A stretch of 64,000 bases of DNA. Source: Muscardinus avellanarius (Eukaryota; Chordata; Mammalia; Rodentia; Gliridae). The position numbers and the translations under genes were made by a program. Shown piece after piece: positions 1 to 11,524 of this stretch. How positions within the stretch are numbered: position 1 is the first letter of the stretch; each line of letters opens with the position of its first letter. The notes below the pieces were generated by a model that did not search any database, had not been told where the DNA came from, and worked only from the letters and a program-made list of their open reading frames with translations. Location: contig OY726571.1 of the NCBI GenBank assembly GCA_963383645.1, positions 17,239,376 to 17,303,375 of the forward strand, in the 5' to 3' direction.

Positions 1-639
1 TCTCCATTAAGTAGCTTCAAACCTACTGAAAGTGATGTCTTGATTGTGATGTTTGTCAAGTTAATGTCTTACGACTTTCATCTGTGAAAAATAGTGAAGT
101 GGTTATGCAAATTAATGCATAAAAATAAAAATCCCATATGTGCTAGGAGAGGTTTCCAACCAAAATGCTAATGATACGACATAATAATACTTAGCATTTC
201 TACATATTTTAATTCAAGGAACTCCAAATGCATTACAAATATATTATCTGCTAAATGAGAGTAGGCAATATTATTTTTCTCTGTTATAAATTCCAGAAGT
301 GACTGACTATATTCTAATTGAACAATACTTTATTTACAGTTATGAAATCTTGAAGGAAAAAACATCAGAAAATATCCAAGTAAACTTATTAGTATTCTAA
401 AATATTTCACTTACCCAGTTGAATCAAATGTATGAACAAAACTGCATGCAAATTTGAACATTATAAACATTTTAAAGATGCTTTTAGTATACAACTATTT
501 AACTTTTTTTTTACTATGCAAGGTTTAATAAACTTGCAAATTCTAGGTTATAAAAATATGACTGTGCCTTAAAGTAACTTAAGAGTATATAAGTCAGTTT
601 CATGTTACTATAGTAAAATACATGAGGTCATTAACATAA
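1..639. other. AT-rich unique DNA, no gene seen
   Basis: No repeat family or reading frame of note is recognisable. An octamer motif ATGCAAAT lies at 105-112 next to a second ATGCAT, which could bind POU factors but is easily expected by chance in AT-rich DNA. Confidence 0.5.
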
Positions 640-965
640 AATATGATTTATTTTGGCTCATGTTCTGGAGTCTTCAGTCCAAAATTAGGCAGCCCCATCA
701 CTTTGGGACTCTGGGGAGGGCAGTCACATCATGGTGGGATTGTGTTGTGAAGCTCTCACACTATGAGCTAGAAAGCAAAAAGAAAGAGGAGAGTACTAGG
801 ACTGCACAGCCCCCTGGAAGGACAGGCCCCTGATGACCTAAGGACCTCCCACAGGCCCCACCTTAAAGCTTCCACCACCTTCCTGGAGGACTACCCTGGG
901 GACCAAGATTTTTCCACTTGGGCCTTTGTGGGGGACATTCTTTTAGACCACAGCACTGACTAATG
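640..965 (+). repeat. Unclassified ancient interspersed repeat, copy 1
   Basis: The segment shares an ordered set of blocks with 4490-4885 and 21330-21665: GGCTCATGTTCTGGAG near the start, a purine-rich middle, ATGACCTAAGGACCTCCC, a CTTCCACCACCTTCC block, and CCTTTGTGGGGGACATTC near the end. The order and spacing are the same in all three copies, so this is one old family. I could not name it with certainty. Confidence 0.55.
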
Positions 966-2345
966 GGGAAAATAACACAGGAGAATGGTTCTAAGATTAA
1001 CCAGATGTTCTGTACTGAAGACACTAAAGGAGGTGCCACAAGGAAACAGAAGAAGGAACACTGACCTGAAATTGGCACTTGAAGGGAAAATTGACCAGAT
1101 TTTGCAATAAAATAGGACTTACCAGGTTTATATAGAAATAAATAAATTTGAAAGATCATGGAATAATATTAAGGCAGCTCTGACTGATAAAGGGATCAGG
1201 ATATGCCATCCCAAACGTGAAACTCTCCCATGAGAATCATTTTGAGCTGAGGGCATTTGAGTCCCTGAAATTGCTTATCTGTCTGAAAACAGAGGTTCCC
1301 AAAAGAATTCAAGTGTCATAAATCCCCTCCCTGGGAACAACGGTAAGCTTCTTAGAGAGAAGCCAGCCCCACAACTGAAGAACATCTCACAAGATTGTCC
1401 TGTCTCCCATCTATCTCCCTAAGGCCCTTTTACCTTCTCAAAAAGTCATTTCCTTTTTTATAAGTGCCCTTTCTCTTCTCCCCCTTTCTCATACTAAATT
1501 GGGACTATAGATCCTCAATTCTTCCCACCCTTGTTGAGTCTCTCCTCACCTGAGCTCTTCCATTTACATGCACAGTGCACACGATGAAAGCTTGTTTGTT
1601 GGACTCTGTCTTTTGTCAGTCTGATGATCAGAGCCCCCAGCCAATGAACCTAAGATGACTTGAGGGAGAAGAGAAAACTTTCCTTCCCGCATGACACACT
1701 GTTGGAACATGAATGCAGAAAGTGCAATGGTGGGGTGAGGCCGAAACGGCAGGCTGGTGTCAGACAGAGGACGGGATGTTTTCTTCAGGAGAGAAACAAC
1801 TAGCCAAGTGCTCCAGGCAGGACAGTAACAAAAATATGTTTGCTTTTTGAATCTCTTATACATCAGAGCTAGAAAATACAGTAATAGAAACAGTTTGGAG
1901 AGGGGAGAATAATCACTTGAATTTTGGACATGGACTCACAAACTATGAGTGCACAGTATGAAAAGTTATTTCTTTAATGTATACCTTTAACTGTCTTATC
2001 TTTTGGGTTTGTTGACTTCGATTTTGAGAGCCCCAGAAAAGACCTGGCTGTGTGGTCTGCCAAAATCCCCATGGTGTGTCCGCTGTGTTTTAGGTCCTGA
2101 TGGGAGATTGCAGTGGGAACATCTAGCAGGAGGCTGGAACTGTGAGCAATGGCTTCATAAAAGAGTTGAGAGTTAGCATTATGGACCCGGGATTCCTTCT
2201 CTTTGAATTTGAAAGATCATTCACAATCAAGAGTGTGTGGACAGGCAAGAACAACAGATGAGGATAAGAGGCAGATTCTTCAGTGAAAGTGGCCTCCCAA
2301 GACAGGTCCGAAGGTGTGTGTTTCTAGTCATTGCAGAGTTTCTTT
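966..2345. other. Unique DNA, no gene seen
   Basis: No exon, RNA gene or clear repeat was recognised. A 99-codon minus-strand frame at 1564-1863 has no recognisable motif and looks fortuitous. Confidence 0.45.
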
Positions 2346-2349
2346 GGTA

Positions 2350-2465
2350 CAGAAGCCTCGAGGCTAGGCCACAGCACCCAGGTTTGAATCTAGATGCCTC
2401 ATTCTTCTGTTGTTTATTACGTGGGAAGGTTGAGGCAAATAACTTCTTAAAGTTTTTCTAAGAAT
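2350..2465 (+). repeat. MIR (tRNA-derived SINE) relic
   Basis: CCAGGTTTGAATCTAGATGC matches the B-box/core part of MIR, followed by a degraded block corresponding to the MIR segment that precedes TTACTTAACC. It is heavily diverged, as expected of an ancient mammalian SINE. Confidence 0.5.
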
Positions 2466-2469
2466 GTTA

Positions 2470-2582
2470 CATGCATTTTCTTATTTCATGAGGTAGTTAC
2501 TTCTATGATTCTGTATTGTAAATGAGTAAACTGAGAGAGAGGGTTTGAGGTGCTTACCTGAAATCATGAAATTAGTGAGTGG
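2470..2582 (-). repeat. MIR relic, reverse orientation
   Basis: CATGAGGTAGTTACTTCTAT and AAATGAGTAAACTGAGAGAG match the reverse complement of the MIR 3' half. It lies tail to tail with the MIR at 2350. Confidence 0.65.
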
Positions 2583-2761
2583 AGCCAGGCATGGTGGCAC
2601 ATACTTGTTAATCCCAGGAGGGGACTGCAGGTTTGAGGACAGTCTCAGCAAGTAATGAGACTCTCATCAATCTTGCAAGACCTTGTTTCAAAATAAAAAA
2701 AAATTAAAATGGGGCTGGAGGTACAGTTCAGAGGTAGAGTGCCCCAGAGTTCAATCCCCAC

Positions 2762-2808
<47 letters not shown>
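2583..2808 (+). mobile_element. B1-dID-type dimeric SINE with (CA)n tail
   Basis: The left half begins GCCAGGCATGGTGGCACATA. The A-rich linker is at about 2690-2710, followed by an ID-like half with TACAGTTCAGAGGTAGAGTG. The usual CCACA end runs directly into a CA repeat at 2764-2808, so the microsatellite appears to have grown out of the SINE tail. Confidence 0.85.
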
Positions 2809-2810
<2 letters not shown>

Positions 2811-3260
2811 TGGTTAGCCTTTATTCAATGCTCTTCATTTTAATAATTCAATTTCTAGTCTGTACTTTAATGTAACTGGAGCACTTTACAGTAGAAATCA
2901 TTCATTGGGCTTTCTTTCTTGTTAGCTATTTTCAGAGGAATATTTCCAGGACCATATGAAAGCAGGTGAAGGCAAAGCCCTGTCTCTGCAAGCCAGTCCT
3001 CCACCTTGCTGTTGAAAGAGCCTCAACAATGTACTTGATTAAAACAGCCCGTAAAATCATAAAATGTCTAAAGTGCTTTCACCTAAATTCCCTCTCTTAG
3101 TAATCACTTAATAACAAGAGTGAGAAATAATGAACCACCAAGAGGCAAACCACTTGAGTGTGTGGTAAAGTAGTGTTCTTACAGAATTTTCAACTCTGTG
3201 TCAGTGTGAGAAGAGTTATAGGGCTATCGCACAAAGTCATGTCTGAAATGGATTTTTGAG
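2809..3260. other. Unique DNA, no gene seen
   Basis: No recognisable feature between the two SINEs. Confidence 0.45.
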
Positions 3261-3440
3261 TGTGTGTGGTACTGGGGGTTGAACCCAAGGATGTTCTACC
3301 TCTGAGCCACACTCCAACCCTACTATATTTTTATTTTGAAACAGGGTCTAAGTTGTGAAGTCTGGCCCCAACCCTGAGATACTTTTGTCTCAGCCTCCCA
3401 AGTGCGAGTATTACAGGTGTGTACCACTATACCCCCACCT
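3261..3440 (-). mobile_element. Dimeric SINE, reverse orientation
   Basis: Read on the plus strand it starts with a short TGTGTG tail and GGTACTGGGGGTTGAACCCA, then TTATTTTGAAACAGGGTCT and CAGCCTCCCAAGTG, ending near CCACTATACCCCCACC. The left half is internally diverged. Confidence 0.85.
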
Positions 3441-4489
3441 AAGATATTTGGAATTATAATAATCAATTATGAAAGGCATTCTTAAAAAAGGTAGTACTAA
3501 TGATAGAGGATGGCAAATAATAACAATAATAACAACACCAATAAAGTGGGAAACAAAAGAAAACCATCCACGACTGGGATGGAATTTCAAAGGCCACAAA
3601 AAAGAGCATGCTGCAGGACCACAGCTCAGAACTGTGGTTGAAGATGGCGGGAGGGAAGGGCACTCTAGGGAGATGGCTGGGGTCAGAGGAGGTGATGAGA
3701 GACCAGTCTGGAGGGCCCTGGAGGCCTCTGTCCTCTCCCTAGCGGGTAGTTAAGCCGCGTGTTGGCTCAGCTGCAATTTGCAGAGAGAGGCTGGCGGGGG
3801 TGACGTCAGCATTCCGGGCAGGCAAGGCTGTTCCCAGAGCTTCCAGCGCCTAGACTCTGGCCTGTGGTATGCACATGTCCTCATGCTATTTCTGGAACCC
3901 TTCTGATGTATTTATGGTTCTTTTGAGAAACTGAATATTCCCCAGACCCTCTGAATAACGTGTAATATGCGACATGGTTTCTGGGGTGTACTCACTCTCA
4001 CACATGACGGGGATCTCCGTGGTGTGTCCAGCTTCCTGTCTATCCCTCTGGCCCAGGCAGGCCTCTCAGCACATCTGACCCCACACTATACCAAGGGGTA
4101 ATGTCAGAAGAAAGTGCAGGGCACTGACTTATTCCCCTCTGATGTTACAGTCTCCACTTCAGGTAGGCTTTGCTACTGCACCTCGTCTTCTCAGTCCTTT
4201 TATCTCCCCGCACTCTCTCACAATCCCTGACCTATTCTGTTACCCTCTAGTGGTTCTGCGGGAGAGTTTGTGGACATGGACAGGTAGGTCCCCTACGTCT
4301 CTCAGAATGAAACATCTGGAAGAAAAATAAATTCTAATGCAGAGTGCTTCTAGTTGCATCCCTTTTAGTCTTGTATCAAAGATACCACAGTAAGAGAGGG
4401 AGACATAACTTACTCAAGATAATCTGCTATTTCGTCACAATTTGGATGTATGTTTAAGGGCAAATACCACAGGGATCTGACCCGGGATG
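3441..4489. other. Unique DNA with a local GC-richer patch
   Basis: Composition rises in GC around 3640-3860. The patch includes a full CRE (listed separately). No complete exon is visible. A possible short exon-like block with AG before 4250 and GTAGGT after 4284 was considered too weak to call. Confidence 0.4.
3801..3808. promoter_or_regulatory. Perfect palindromic cAMP response element
   Basis: TGACGTCA is present intact inside GGCGGGGGTGACGTCAGC, within a GC-richer patch. CREB/ATF proteins bind this octamer. The CpG inside the site has survived in a CpG-poor neighbourhood. No transcription start or gene is visible next to it, so activity is inference. Confidence 0.4.
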
Positions 4490-4885
4490 CAGTTGTGTAG
4501 TGTTAGTACACTTTCCATCACTGTAACCAATGCTTGAGATCATCAACTTATAAAGAGAAAAAGTTCATCTTGGCTCACAGTTTTGCAGCTTTCAGTTCAT
4601 GATTGCTTGGCCTCATTCCCTTTGGGCCTTTGGCAAGGAAGGAAGCGTATGGCAGAGCAGAATCTCTTGCCTCATGACTGGCAAGTAAATAAAAGAGGGA
4701 GAGAAATGGGACCAGGGTCCCTCTATCTCCTTCAAGACCATGTCCCCGGTGACCTGAGGACCTGCCAGGAGCCCCCTCCTGCTAATGTTTCCACCACCTC
4801 CCTGTTGTGCGTGCCAAGTGGGACCAAGCCATTAGTATGAGGGCCTTTGGGGAACATTTCAGATGCACACTATTGTGCATACCAT
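4490..4885 (+). repeat. Unclassified ancient interspersed repeat, copy 2
   Basis: Same block order as at 640-965: CTTGGCTCACAGTTTTGCAG, CATGACTGGCAAGT, GTGACCTGAGGACCTGCC, TTTCCACCACCTCCC, GGGCCTTTGGGGAACATT. This copy is the most complete at its 5' side, starting with ACTTTCCATCACTGTAACCA. Confidence 0.6.
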
Positions 4886-5689
4886 GGAGATACTCTTCCA
4901 GGGTGGAAACCAGCACTATGAATGCTGCTTTACTTGGAGTTTCCAGGGTATTGTGTTGCTTCACCTTAAGAGAAGTGAGAGGCAGGAAGAATGTGATTGG
5001 CTCTGAGGTAGCTCACTGAGGCCTCTCTTGCCCAATTTGACAGACAGTGCAGCAACCACAGCCTGAGAAAGGTTGAAGCCTCCCCCACGAAGGATGAGTA
5101 TCTGTGTCACAACCACAGACTAGACCACTCATCACAGAGATAGGTGGGGCTGAGAAAGTCTCAAATAAACTGCAGAGGACAGAGACAGTGAATATCCAGT
5201 GCCATTTTGGGATCTTGCCCTAGCAGCAGGGACTAGAGTTTGTCTTTCTTACAAATTGACTCTAAGAAAAAAAGCTCACCAGAACTTAAATTAATAATTG
5301 AATGAGAGAAGTCCAAGAGATGGCCTATAGAAAATGCTTTTGGGTGCTGACCAAATCTTTCTTTCAGGATTAAAGGCCTTATTTCCCTAGGTTGTTTAAA
5401 TACTGCTAAAACCCAATCCCATTTCTCAGCTGTCTTGGCACATTGCCTCCACCAAAAACAGTTGCCAAATCAAGGTCATGCTATTTCCCAGCACAACCTG
5501 CAGCCCTCGAGTCACCCTAGAGGTGAAAAGGTCCTCCCTCGCTCCAGTCTAGAGCATCACAGAAGGGCCATCCCCAGCTTCAGAGATGCTAGGAAAGTCA
5601 AATGAAATCTTTGTTGAAACATCACTGTATCCAGCGTTTCTTTCTGCTTCCTTCCATTCTCAACCACAGATGCTTATCCCAAGAAAACC
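4886..5689. other. Unique DNA, no gene seen
   Basis: No repeat, RNA gene or exon was recognised. Confidence 0.45.
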
Positions 5690-5870
5690 TCATTTATTTT
5701 TAATTTTTTATTGGTGCATTGTAGTCATACATCTTATGGAGTACAAGGTGGTGGAGACATACATGCACACATCACCCAATCAGCCCTTACCCAATTCCCG
5801 CCTCCCTCCCTCCCTCCCCCTCCCTCCTTCTCATGTTCGGCTTAGTGATTGACTTTGATGTTTGTGAATG
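5690..5870 (-). mobile_element. L1 3'UTR fragment, reverse orientation
   Basis: TTTTTATTGGTGCATTGTAG followed by CATACATGCACACATCACCC matches the minus-strand L1 3' ends at 11525, 29115, 29934 and 61381. The pyrimidine run at about 5800-5830 (CCTCCCTCCCTCCC...) is the purine-rich tract of the L1 3'UTR read backwards. Confidence 0.8.
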
Positions 5871-6744
5871 TACATCATGTGCATTAGAGAATTTCTCTCT
5901 TACCCTTCCCATCCCTTCTGTCAGGGCACTTTATTTGCTCATCTATAATATCTCCTTCTTCATCTAGAGTTCCTCTTATGACCCATTTTCTAAGCATTTG
6001 AATACTATTTTACCCCCAGAGTTCCCTTCCCAGGGAACCTTATTGTAACATCTATCTGAAAACACAGAAGGCTTTTTCTGAGGAAGTAACCTGGGTGCTA
6101 AATTTTGCAGAGTGAATAAGAAAAAAGCAAAATGGAGGCTAGAATGTTTAAGTCAATGCAATAGTTGTCGGCAGGAGTTACTGTCCTGCTTTCCTACCTT
6201 GAGAACACTTAGTCATGTTAAGCACATTTTTGATTGTTACAACTTGGAATTGCTACTGACACTTAATGGAGCTGAGGCCAGGGATTCTTTGGAACATCTT
6301 AGAATGCACAGAGCAGCCATCCACAACAAAGAACTATTTGGTCCAAATTGTCAGTAGAACTGAGATTGAGAAACCCCAACATAAGGCAATGGTATATAGA
6401 GAGACTCTACACAGAGAAGGATGTTGGAGCATTGGGAGAATTAGAAGCCCAATGTATCTGGAACATAAAAGTGTGATGGAAACCTGCAAAGTAGGCAGTA
6501 TAAAGGAGCCTGTTAGAAGCTTTTATGCTAGGGACCCATATAATCAGATTTATGTTTTTAAGAATGATTCAGCAGGGTAATGTGTTATAAGCTAGAAGGA
6601 CCAAGCAAGAATGTCTAAAGATCATGAGAGATAGGATAGTGGCTTAAATTAGCATTATGGCAAAGGAGATGGGGTAAAAAGGAAGGAATTAAGATATCTT
6701 TATGAGGAAGAGTAACAAAACATAATCTCTGGTTAGAGAGAAAG
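5871..6744. other. Unique DNA, no gene seen
   Basis: Two overlapping plus-strand frames near 6112-6580 (81 and 104 codons) have no recognisable motif and no supporting splice context. I treat them as fortuitous. Confidence 0.45.
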
Positions 6745-6900
6745 CCCAGTATCTGGATCTGGAGTCAGAGGTCATGGGTTCAGTTTCCAGTTCTGCCATG
6801 TACTAGTTTTGCAAACTTCAGCAGTTATATTTAACATCTTCATTCCTTGGATTTTGATCTGGTGTTATGACTAGGATGCAAGTTAAATCTGTAAAGTGTT
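6745..6900 (+). repeat. MIR relic
   Basis: GATCTGGAGTCAGAGGTCAT, GTTCAGTTTCCAGTTCTGCC and AAATCTGTAAAGTGTTTA follow the MIR order: A-box side, CTCTGCCA block, then the 3' GTAAAG block. Confidence 0.65.
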
Positions 6901-7172
6901 TAGGAATGCCAAGGGCATGGGACATGTTTTGTGAGTCTTCTCAAATAAATCAAATAGAATGACACAAGGATGTCTCCAGTGGTTCTGGATATTCTGATTT
7001 GTGTAGCTGATAGATAATTTGGCCATTCAATGAGATAATAAACAGGATAGGAACTCTCCCCACCCTTGGAGTTTGGAGGAGCGCTGGAGGTCATGGATGG
7101 GAGAAGGCCATTAAAGAACTGGATCTATTAATGTTGGGCAAAGCTGTTGAGATGTCAACTGTCAAAGATGAT

Positions 7173-7613
7173 AGGAAACTGGGCATGGTGGCGCACACTT
7201 GTCATCCCAGCATTTGGGAGGCTGAGACAGAAGGATTTTTGTTCGAAGACAGCCTCAGCTACTTCATGAAGCCCTTTGCAACTCAGTAAGACCCTGTTTC
7301 AAAATAGATAATAAAAAAAAAATAGAGCCGGGCTTGGTGGCGTACCCTTGTAATCCCAGCATTCAGCAGGCTGAGACAGGAGGATCGTGATTCACAGATA
7401 GCCTCAGCTACTTAGTGAGGCCCTTTTCAACTCAGTGAGACCGTTTCAAAATAGAGAATAAAAAATAGGGCTTAGGGTGTAGCTTGGAGGTCTAATGCCC
7501 CGGGTTCTATCCCCAGTGCAAAAAAAAAAAAAAAAAAAAATGGGGCTGAAGGTGTAGCTCAGAGGTAGAATGCCTCTGGGTTCCATCCCCGGTAACTTAA
7601 AAAAAAAAAAAAA
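7173..7613 (+). mobile_element. Dimeric SINE split by a second SINE (outer copy)
   Basis: The left half lies at 7173-7323 (CTGGGCATGGTGGCGCACAC ... CCTGTTTCAAAATAGATAAT) and the ID-like right half at 7541-7613 (GGGGCTGAAGGTGTAGCTCA ... CCATCCCCGG). The 217 bp between them are a complete second SINE, so the outer copy was interrupted in its A-rich linker. Confidence 0.85.
7324..7540 (+). mobile_element. Dimeric SINE nested in the linker of another SINE
   Basis: Complete copy from AGCCGGGCTTGGTGGCGTAC to GTTCTATCCCCAGTGC and a poly(A) tail of about 20 A. It is inserted in the A-rich linker of the SINE at 7173-7613. The duplicated target is A-only and cannot be delimited. Confidence 0.88.
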
Positions 7614-9264
7614 GATAGCAAAATTAGAGGACGATTTTTACAAGTACACCCTGAATACATTCTTTAAGAAAACGAGACAAATTGAATTGCTTCACTGTAA
7701 ACCAGGGCTACTAGTAAATATTGCCTGCCCCTCACTATCCCCGAAACTTGCATTGCAGTGAATAAGATCTTTTAGATTTAATTCACCATTGTCTTCCAGG
7801 GAGGTAATTAAACAGTGAACTAATATTGACTCATTATTTTTATGGCTTTGTGACATTAACTAATCTTGGTTTTCAAGTAAACTAAAGAAATTCTACTAAA
7901 ATTATGTTGAGAATTCTGTGACTTCTGAAGACAGTTTTAAGTCTCCAGGTTAATTATCCTGTTCTTACTAAAAGCCAATTATTTTAATTTGTTCTTTCCT
8001 TTAAAGGTATAACTACTTTGTACTCCTTAAAGTTAGAATTTCTAACAAAGGAAAAAGCTTTGTGAATATTTGGAAGCAAATCTAAACTTTCAAATGTCTA
8101 TGCATGTGGAGACATGAAAGAGAGATAAATTTGAGAAATAACTATTCAAAATTATAATACTAAGGGCCACACTAGATATTCTGAAATATCTAGTGCAAAG
8201 AGCTAATGATTTTGTGATTTCCACTGTTTTATTTGGTGAATAGTTTTTTAAAGGAAAGGGAAGGATTAATAGTTACATTGCCTCTGGAAATACATTATAT
8301 TTCTTCAAGAAAAGTATTAATTGCATGAACTATTGATAGGAATTTTCTTTTCCAAGAGAGTCATAGGGATTGGGGAGCTTGTGTTATGAACTATAGTCTT
8401 AGAAGAAGGAGAAGAAAAAAAAGAAAACCTAGTGGCAAATTTGAAGTGTTAATTGGATAGAAAAAATAGAAATTGTTTTACTTTTATAAGGAGTCTAATT
8501 CTGGAATTCTGTGAATATACACAAGGTGAGAAAAAGAAAGTTGCTTCTAGTGTTCCCTTGAACATAATGTGGATCACCATTGCACAGGCCATATATATTC
8601 TGATTTTGCTTAATTTTTATGCTTTAACATGTATTTTCATAAATATTTTCTTACTTTGTTCACACAAAAAAATCTAGCGTTGTATGTATGACAAGGTATT
8701 GTAGCTATTTTACAGGTGCAGTAGCAAAGGGTCAGGTGTGAAGGTCACATAGGGAGTCATAATTATAATTTATATTTGAATTAATCTGAATGAAGCTTCA
8801 GCCATTAGAACCAGAGCTCTTTCACTCTGTTCTGATTCCCATTATGCATACATGCTTGATTTGATTCAAAGAGCTTGGCTCTTCTAAAAGTGGCCCAAGA
8901 ACCGAGTTGGGTCACTAATAACAACTGTACTTATAGATTTATATCCCAGAACTAAATGTGGTGGTCCAGGGCAGCTTAGGTTAAAGCCCTTATTATTTTA
9001 TTTCAGGTATTTTTTTAAGTAGAAAAGATACCATTTACATTTTAATTATTCTTCCGGAAAGAGGCATCTACATTGTACATGGATATGTTTGGCCTGTCAT
9101 GCCGTTCATGAAGCATGATGGCAAGATATTTCCTAACCAGATCCATGAATTGAAAAACCTTGTAACCAGACAGGTTACAAGCCTCCCAGAGTCCCAGGTG
9201 AGATAGTGATTACTCAGGGCTGAAGCCACTTATTTTTAGTGTTATTTGAAAACCTGTTTATGCT
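7614..9264. other. AT-rich unique DNA, no gene seen
   Basis: No interspersed repeat or exon was recognised across 1.6 kb. A short perfect hairpin at 9159 is listed separately. Confidence 0.45.
9159..9181. repeat. Short perfect inverted repeat (9-bp arms)
   Basis: CTTGTAACC at 9159-9167 and GGTTACAAG at 9173-9181 are exact reverse complements around the 5-base spacer AGACA. The arrangement suits a small hairpin or a dimeric protein site. It may also be chance. Confidence 0.6.
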
Positions 9265-9365
9265 GGGCAGCAGCCATATCTTGTTCAACATTGCACATCT
9301 AAGCTGAGTACAGTGCCTGGGACAAAATATGGACTTAGTCAATATTTGCTGAACCAATGAATAAG
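9265..9365 (+). repeat. L2 LINE 3' end relic
   Basis: TGAGTACAGTGCCTGGGACA followed by TCAATATTTGCTGAACCAAT matches the L2 3' terminus (cagtgcctggcacat ... tcaataaatatttgttgaat). Confidence 0.7.
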
Positions 9366-9434
9366 TGGATTTAATCACCCTCAGCAGGCCTCCCGCACTA
9401 TCAACAAACGACATAGCTTTTAGCATACAATTCA

Positions 9435-9560
9435 GCAATGATCCATTCAGCCAACAAATTATCTATTAACATCTACATGTCAGATTGTTTTAGGTGCTAA
9501 AGATAAATGAATGAAAAAAGCTCATTGAATTTATATTTTAGTGGTTAGAGGCGGAAATAG
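9435..9560 (-). repeat. L2 3' end relic, reverse orientation
   Basis: CATTCAGCCAACAAATTATC, GATTGTTTTAGGTGCTAAAG and GCTCATTGAATTTATATTTT match the reverse complement of the L2 3' end. It lies tail to tail with the copy at 9265. Confidence 0.65.
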
Positions 9561-11524
9561 AAAGAAAAATTAAAATACCCCAAATGTCATATAATGATAA
9601 CAGCTTAGGAAAAAAAAGGATAAGAATAAGGGAGGCCAGGTTGATTTACAGAGACTTGGCAGAATGGCCAAGAACATCCTTAAACAGGGACAGTACTATT
9701 ATCACCACTCTGTTTTCAGCCACTAAACGGAGTGTCTTGAAATGTACATCTTTTTTATTGTCCAGGTTTATCAATGAGTACTGATTTTTTTTTAACTAGG
9801 CACCTTGTGCACATATAAATGTCACAGAATTTGCCATCTAAGGTCTCCCATTGTAAGGGATGCTCCTTAATATTGGTGAAGCTTTGCAGAGTACACATAA
9901 CACATATTAGATGGACTTCTCATATGAACATCGTATCCAAATTGAAGCTTTAGAAGTCCACAAATCCAAACCCAAATCCTCAGATAATAGAGAAAATTTC
10001 CAAGATAGGGTATCAATTCATGTAATTTTATCTAACAAAAGTTTATTTTGTAATTTTTTTACTTTATTTTATTTTTTATGATCTTCTATTATATTGTCAT
10101 TTATTTTTTTAATTTTTTATTGCTGGGAGGGGGGAAGGGAAAACAGGGACGGGAGCGGGGAGAGGGCATCAAGTATAGTTTAAATGTATACCATTTATTT
10201 TGTAATTTTAAAAACCTTGGGCTTCCAGACAGCTGAAGAAAGAAAAAATGTGCAATGAAGTTTTAGTTGGTGGTTCTTCAAGAGCACAGCAGTGATTTGG
10301 CTACACATTTCTACAATGCCAACAATCAGACAGCGAGGGCCACTTGTTGTGTCAATGTAATCAGAGAGAATACTTTTGTGTGTGTGGTAATCTTGGGAAA
10401 TTGGACTTGAAAGGGAATTTTACAGAACACAGAAAAAACTGTGTGGAAATGTTAATTTGAAAATTGAATAAATAATACTTCTTAGAAAAATATTTTAGGA
10501 TTTAATAATCATGACAAAGAGGGAGAAAAAACATTGTATTTTTTCTCTTTAAAGACATCTTACTTTTTTGATTGGGAGGCAGAATTGAAGATGTTTATTT
10601 TATAAGTGAGGTAGACAAAGATTCTCCGAAGTTTTCAACAGTGTAATTCATTACAAAATTAAACCTTGATATCTCTCTATATAAATTTTGGAGTACCTTT
10701 TCATTAGGTAGTACGTTGAATCCTATGAATAGTGGATATGCAGTGTATTAAATGGCTATTTTATGTAGTTCTACCCCCATACTAGTACACCACGAACATT
10801 ATAGATATTTATAATGAACAGAGAAAAAATAAACATTGTGGGTGGCTTATGTTTTTATGCCTTGCAGTGAATAGTCTTCCAAGTTATAAAGGCTCTTTTA
10901 GAGTCCAATGCACTAGAACTTTCAGTACAGCACAGTGCTATAGAAACCAAGTACAGGTAAGCAAAGTCAGTTTTTCTCTCCTGGGGTTTGACTCACCATC
11001 TCTGTGTCTAATATCTTTTGCTATTCAGGTCATGTGTGTTGCTTCCTAGACAATTACTTTCTCTAATTAAAATTTCTTTCCTAGATTGGATGCATCCCTA
11101 CTCGAACCTTTCCACTCGTATCTTTCTGTTTTGAGGGAAGAAGAAAAGATGTTCAGTTCATAACAGTTTTCACCTTTTATCATACTTTCGAAAGGAATTC
11201 CAATTTTTAACTTTGAACAATTTGTTTAATAATTTCGAAGCACTGAAAGATATGTACCATAACTCTGGGGGGAGAAGGTAGAGGGCAGAGTTGATCAACA
11301 GGCATTAAGTTCTGGTATGTACAGTGCACAGTAGAGCAACTGGAGGCAATGATAATGTACCAGATGTTTCAGAAAGCCAGGATGAAGGACTGTGAATGTG
11401 TTCACTATACAGAAATGATGCTTGAGGATTTTGATACACTGAATCTGATTTAAACATTATAGGATGTATATATGTATTGAAACATCACATGGTATCCCAC
11501 AGATATACAGAATTGTTATGGATC
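9561..11524. other. AT-rich unique DNA, no gene seen
   Basis: No exon or clear repeat recognised except the G-rich tract listed separately. The T-rich run at 10050-10120 immediately before the G tract might be a damaged retroelement tail. Confidence 0.4.
10125..10166 (+). other. G-quadruplex candidate
   Basis: Seven runs of three or more G occur within 42 bases (GGGAGGGGGGAAGGG, then GGG, GGG, GGGG, GGG) separated by loops of 1-6 bases. This satisfies the usual four-tract G3 N1-7 rule several times over. It stands alone in AT-rich DNA. Confidence 0.65.

Noticed and set aside
2764..2808. CRISPR-like or direct-repeat array
   Set aside because: It is a plain CA microsatellite. No spaced direct-repeat array exists anywhere in the window, and the DNA is mammalian.
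4236..4290. Possible short exon with AG before and GTAGGT after, 4250-4284
   Set aside because: The polypyrimidine tract is poor and no neighbouring exon in a compatible frame was found. The motif is expected by chance.
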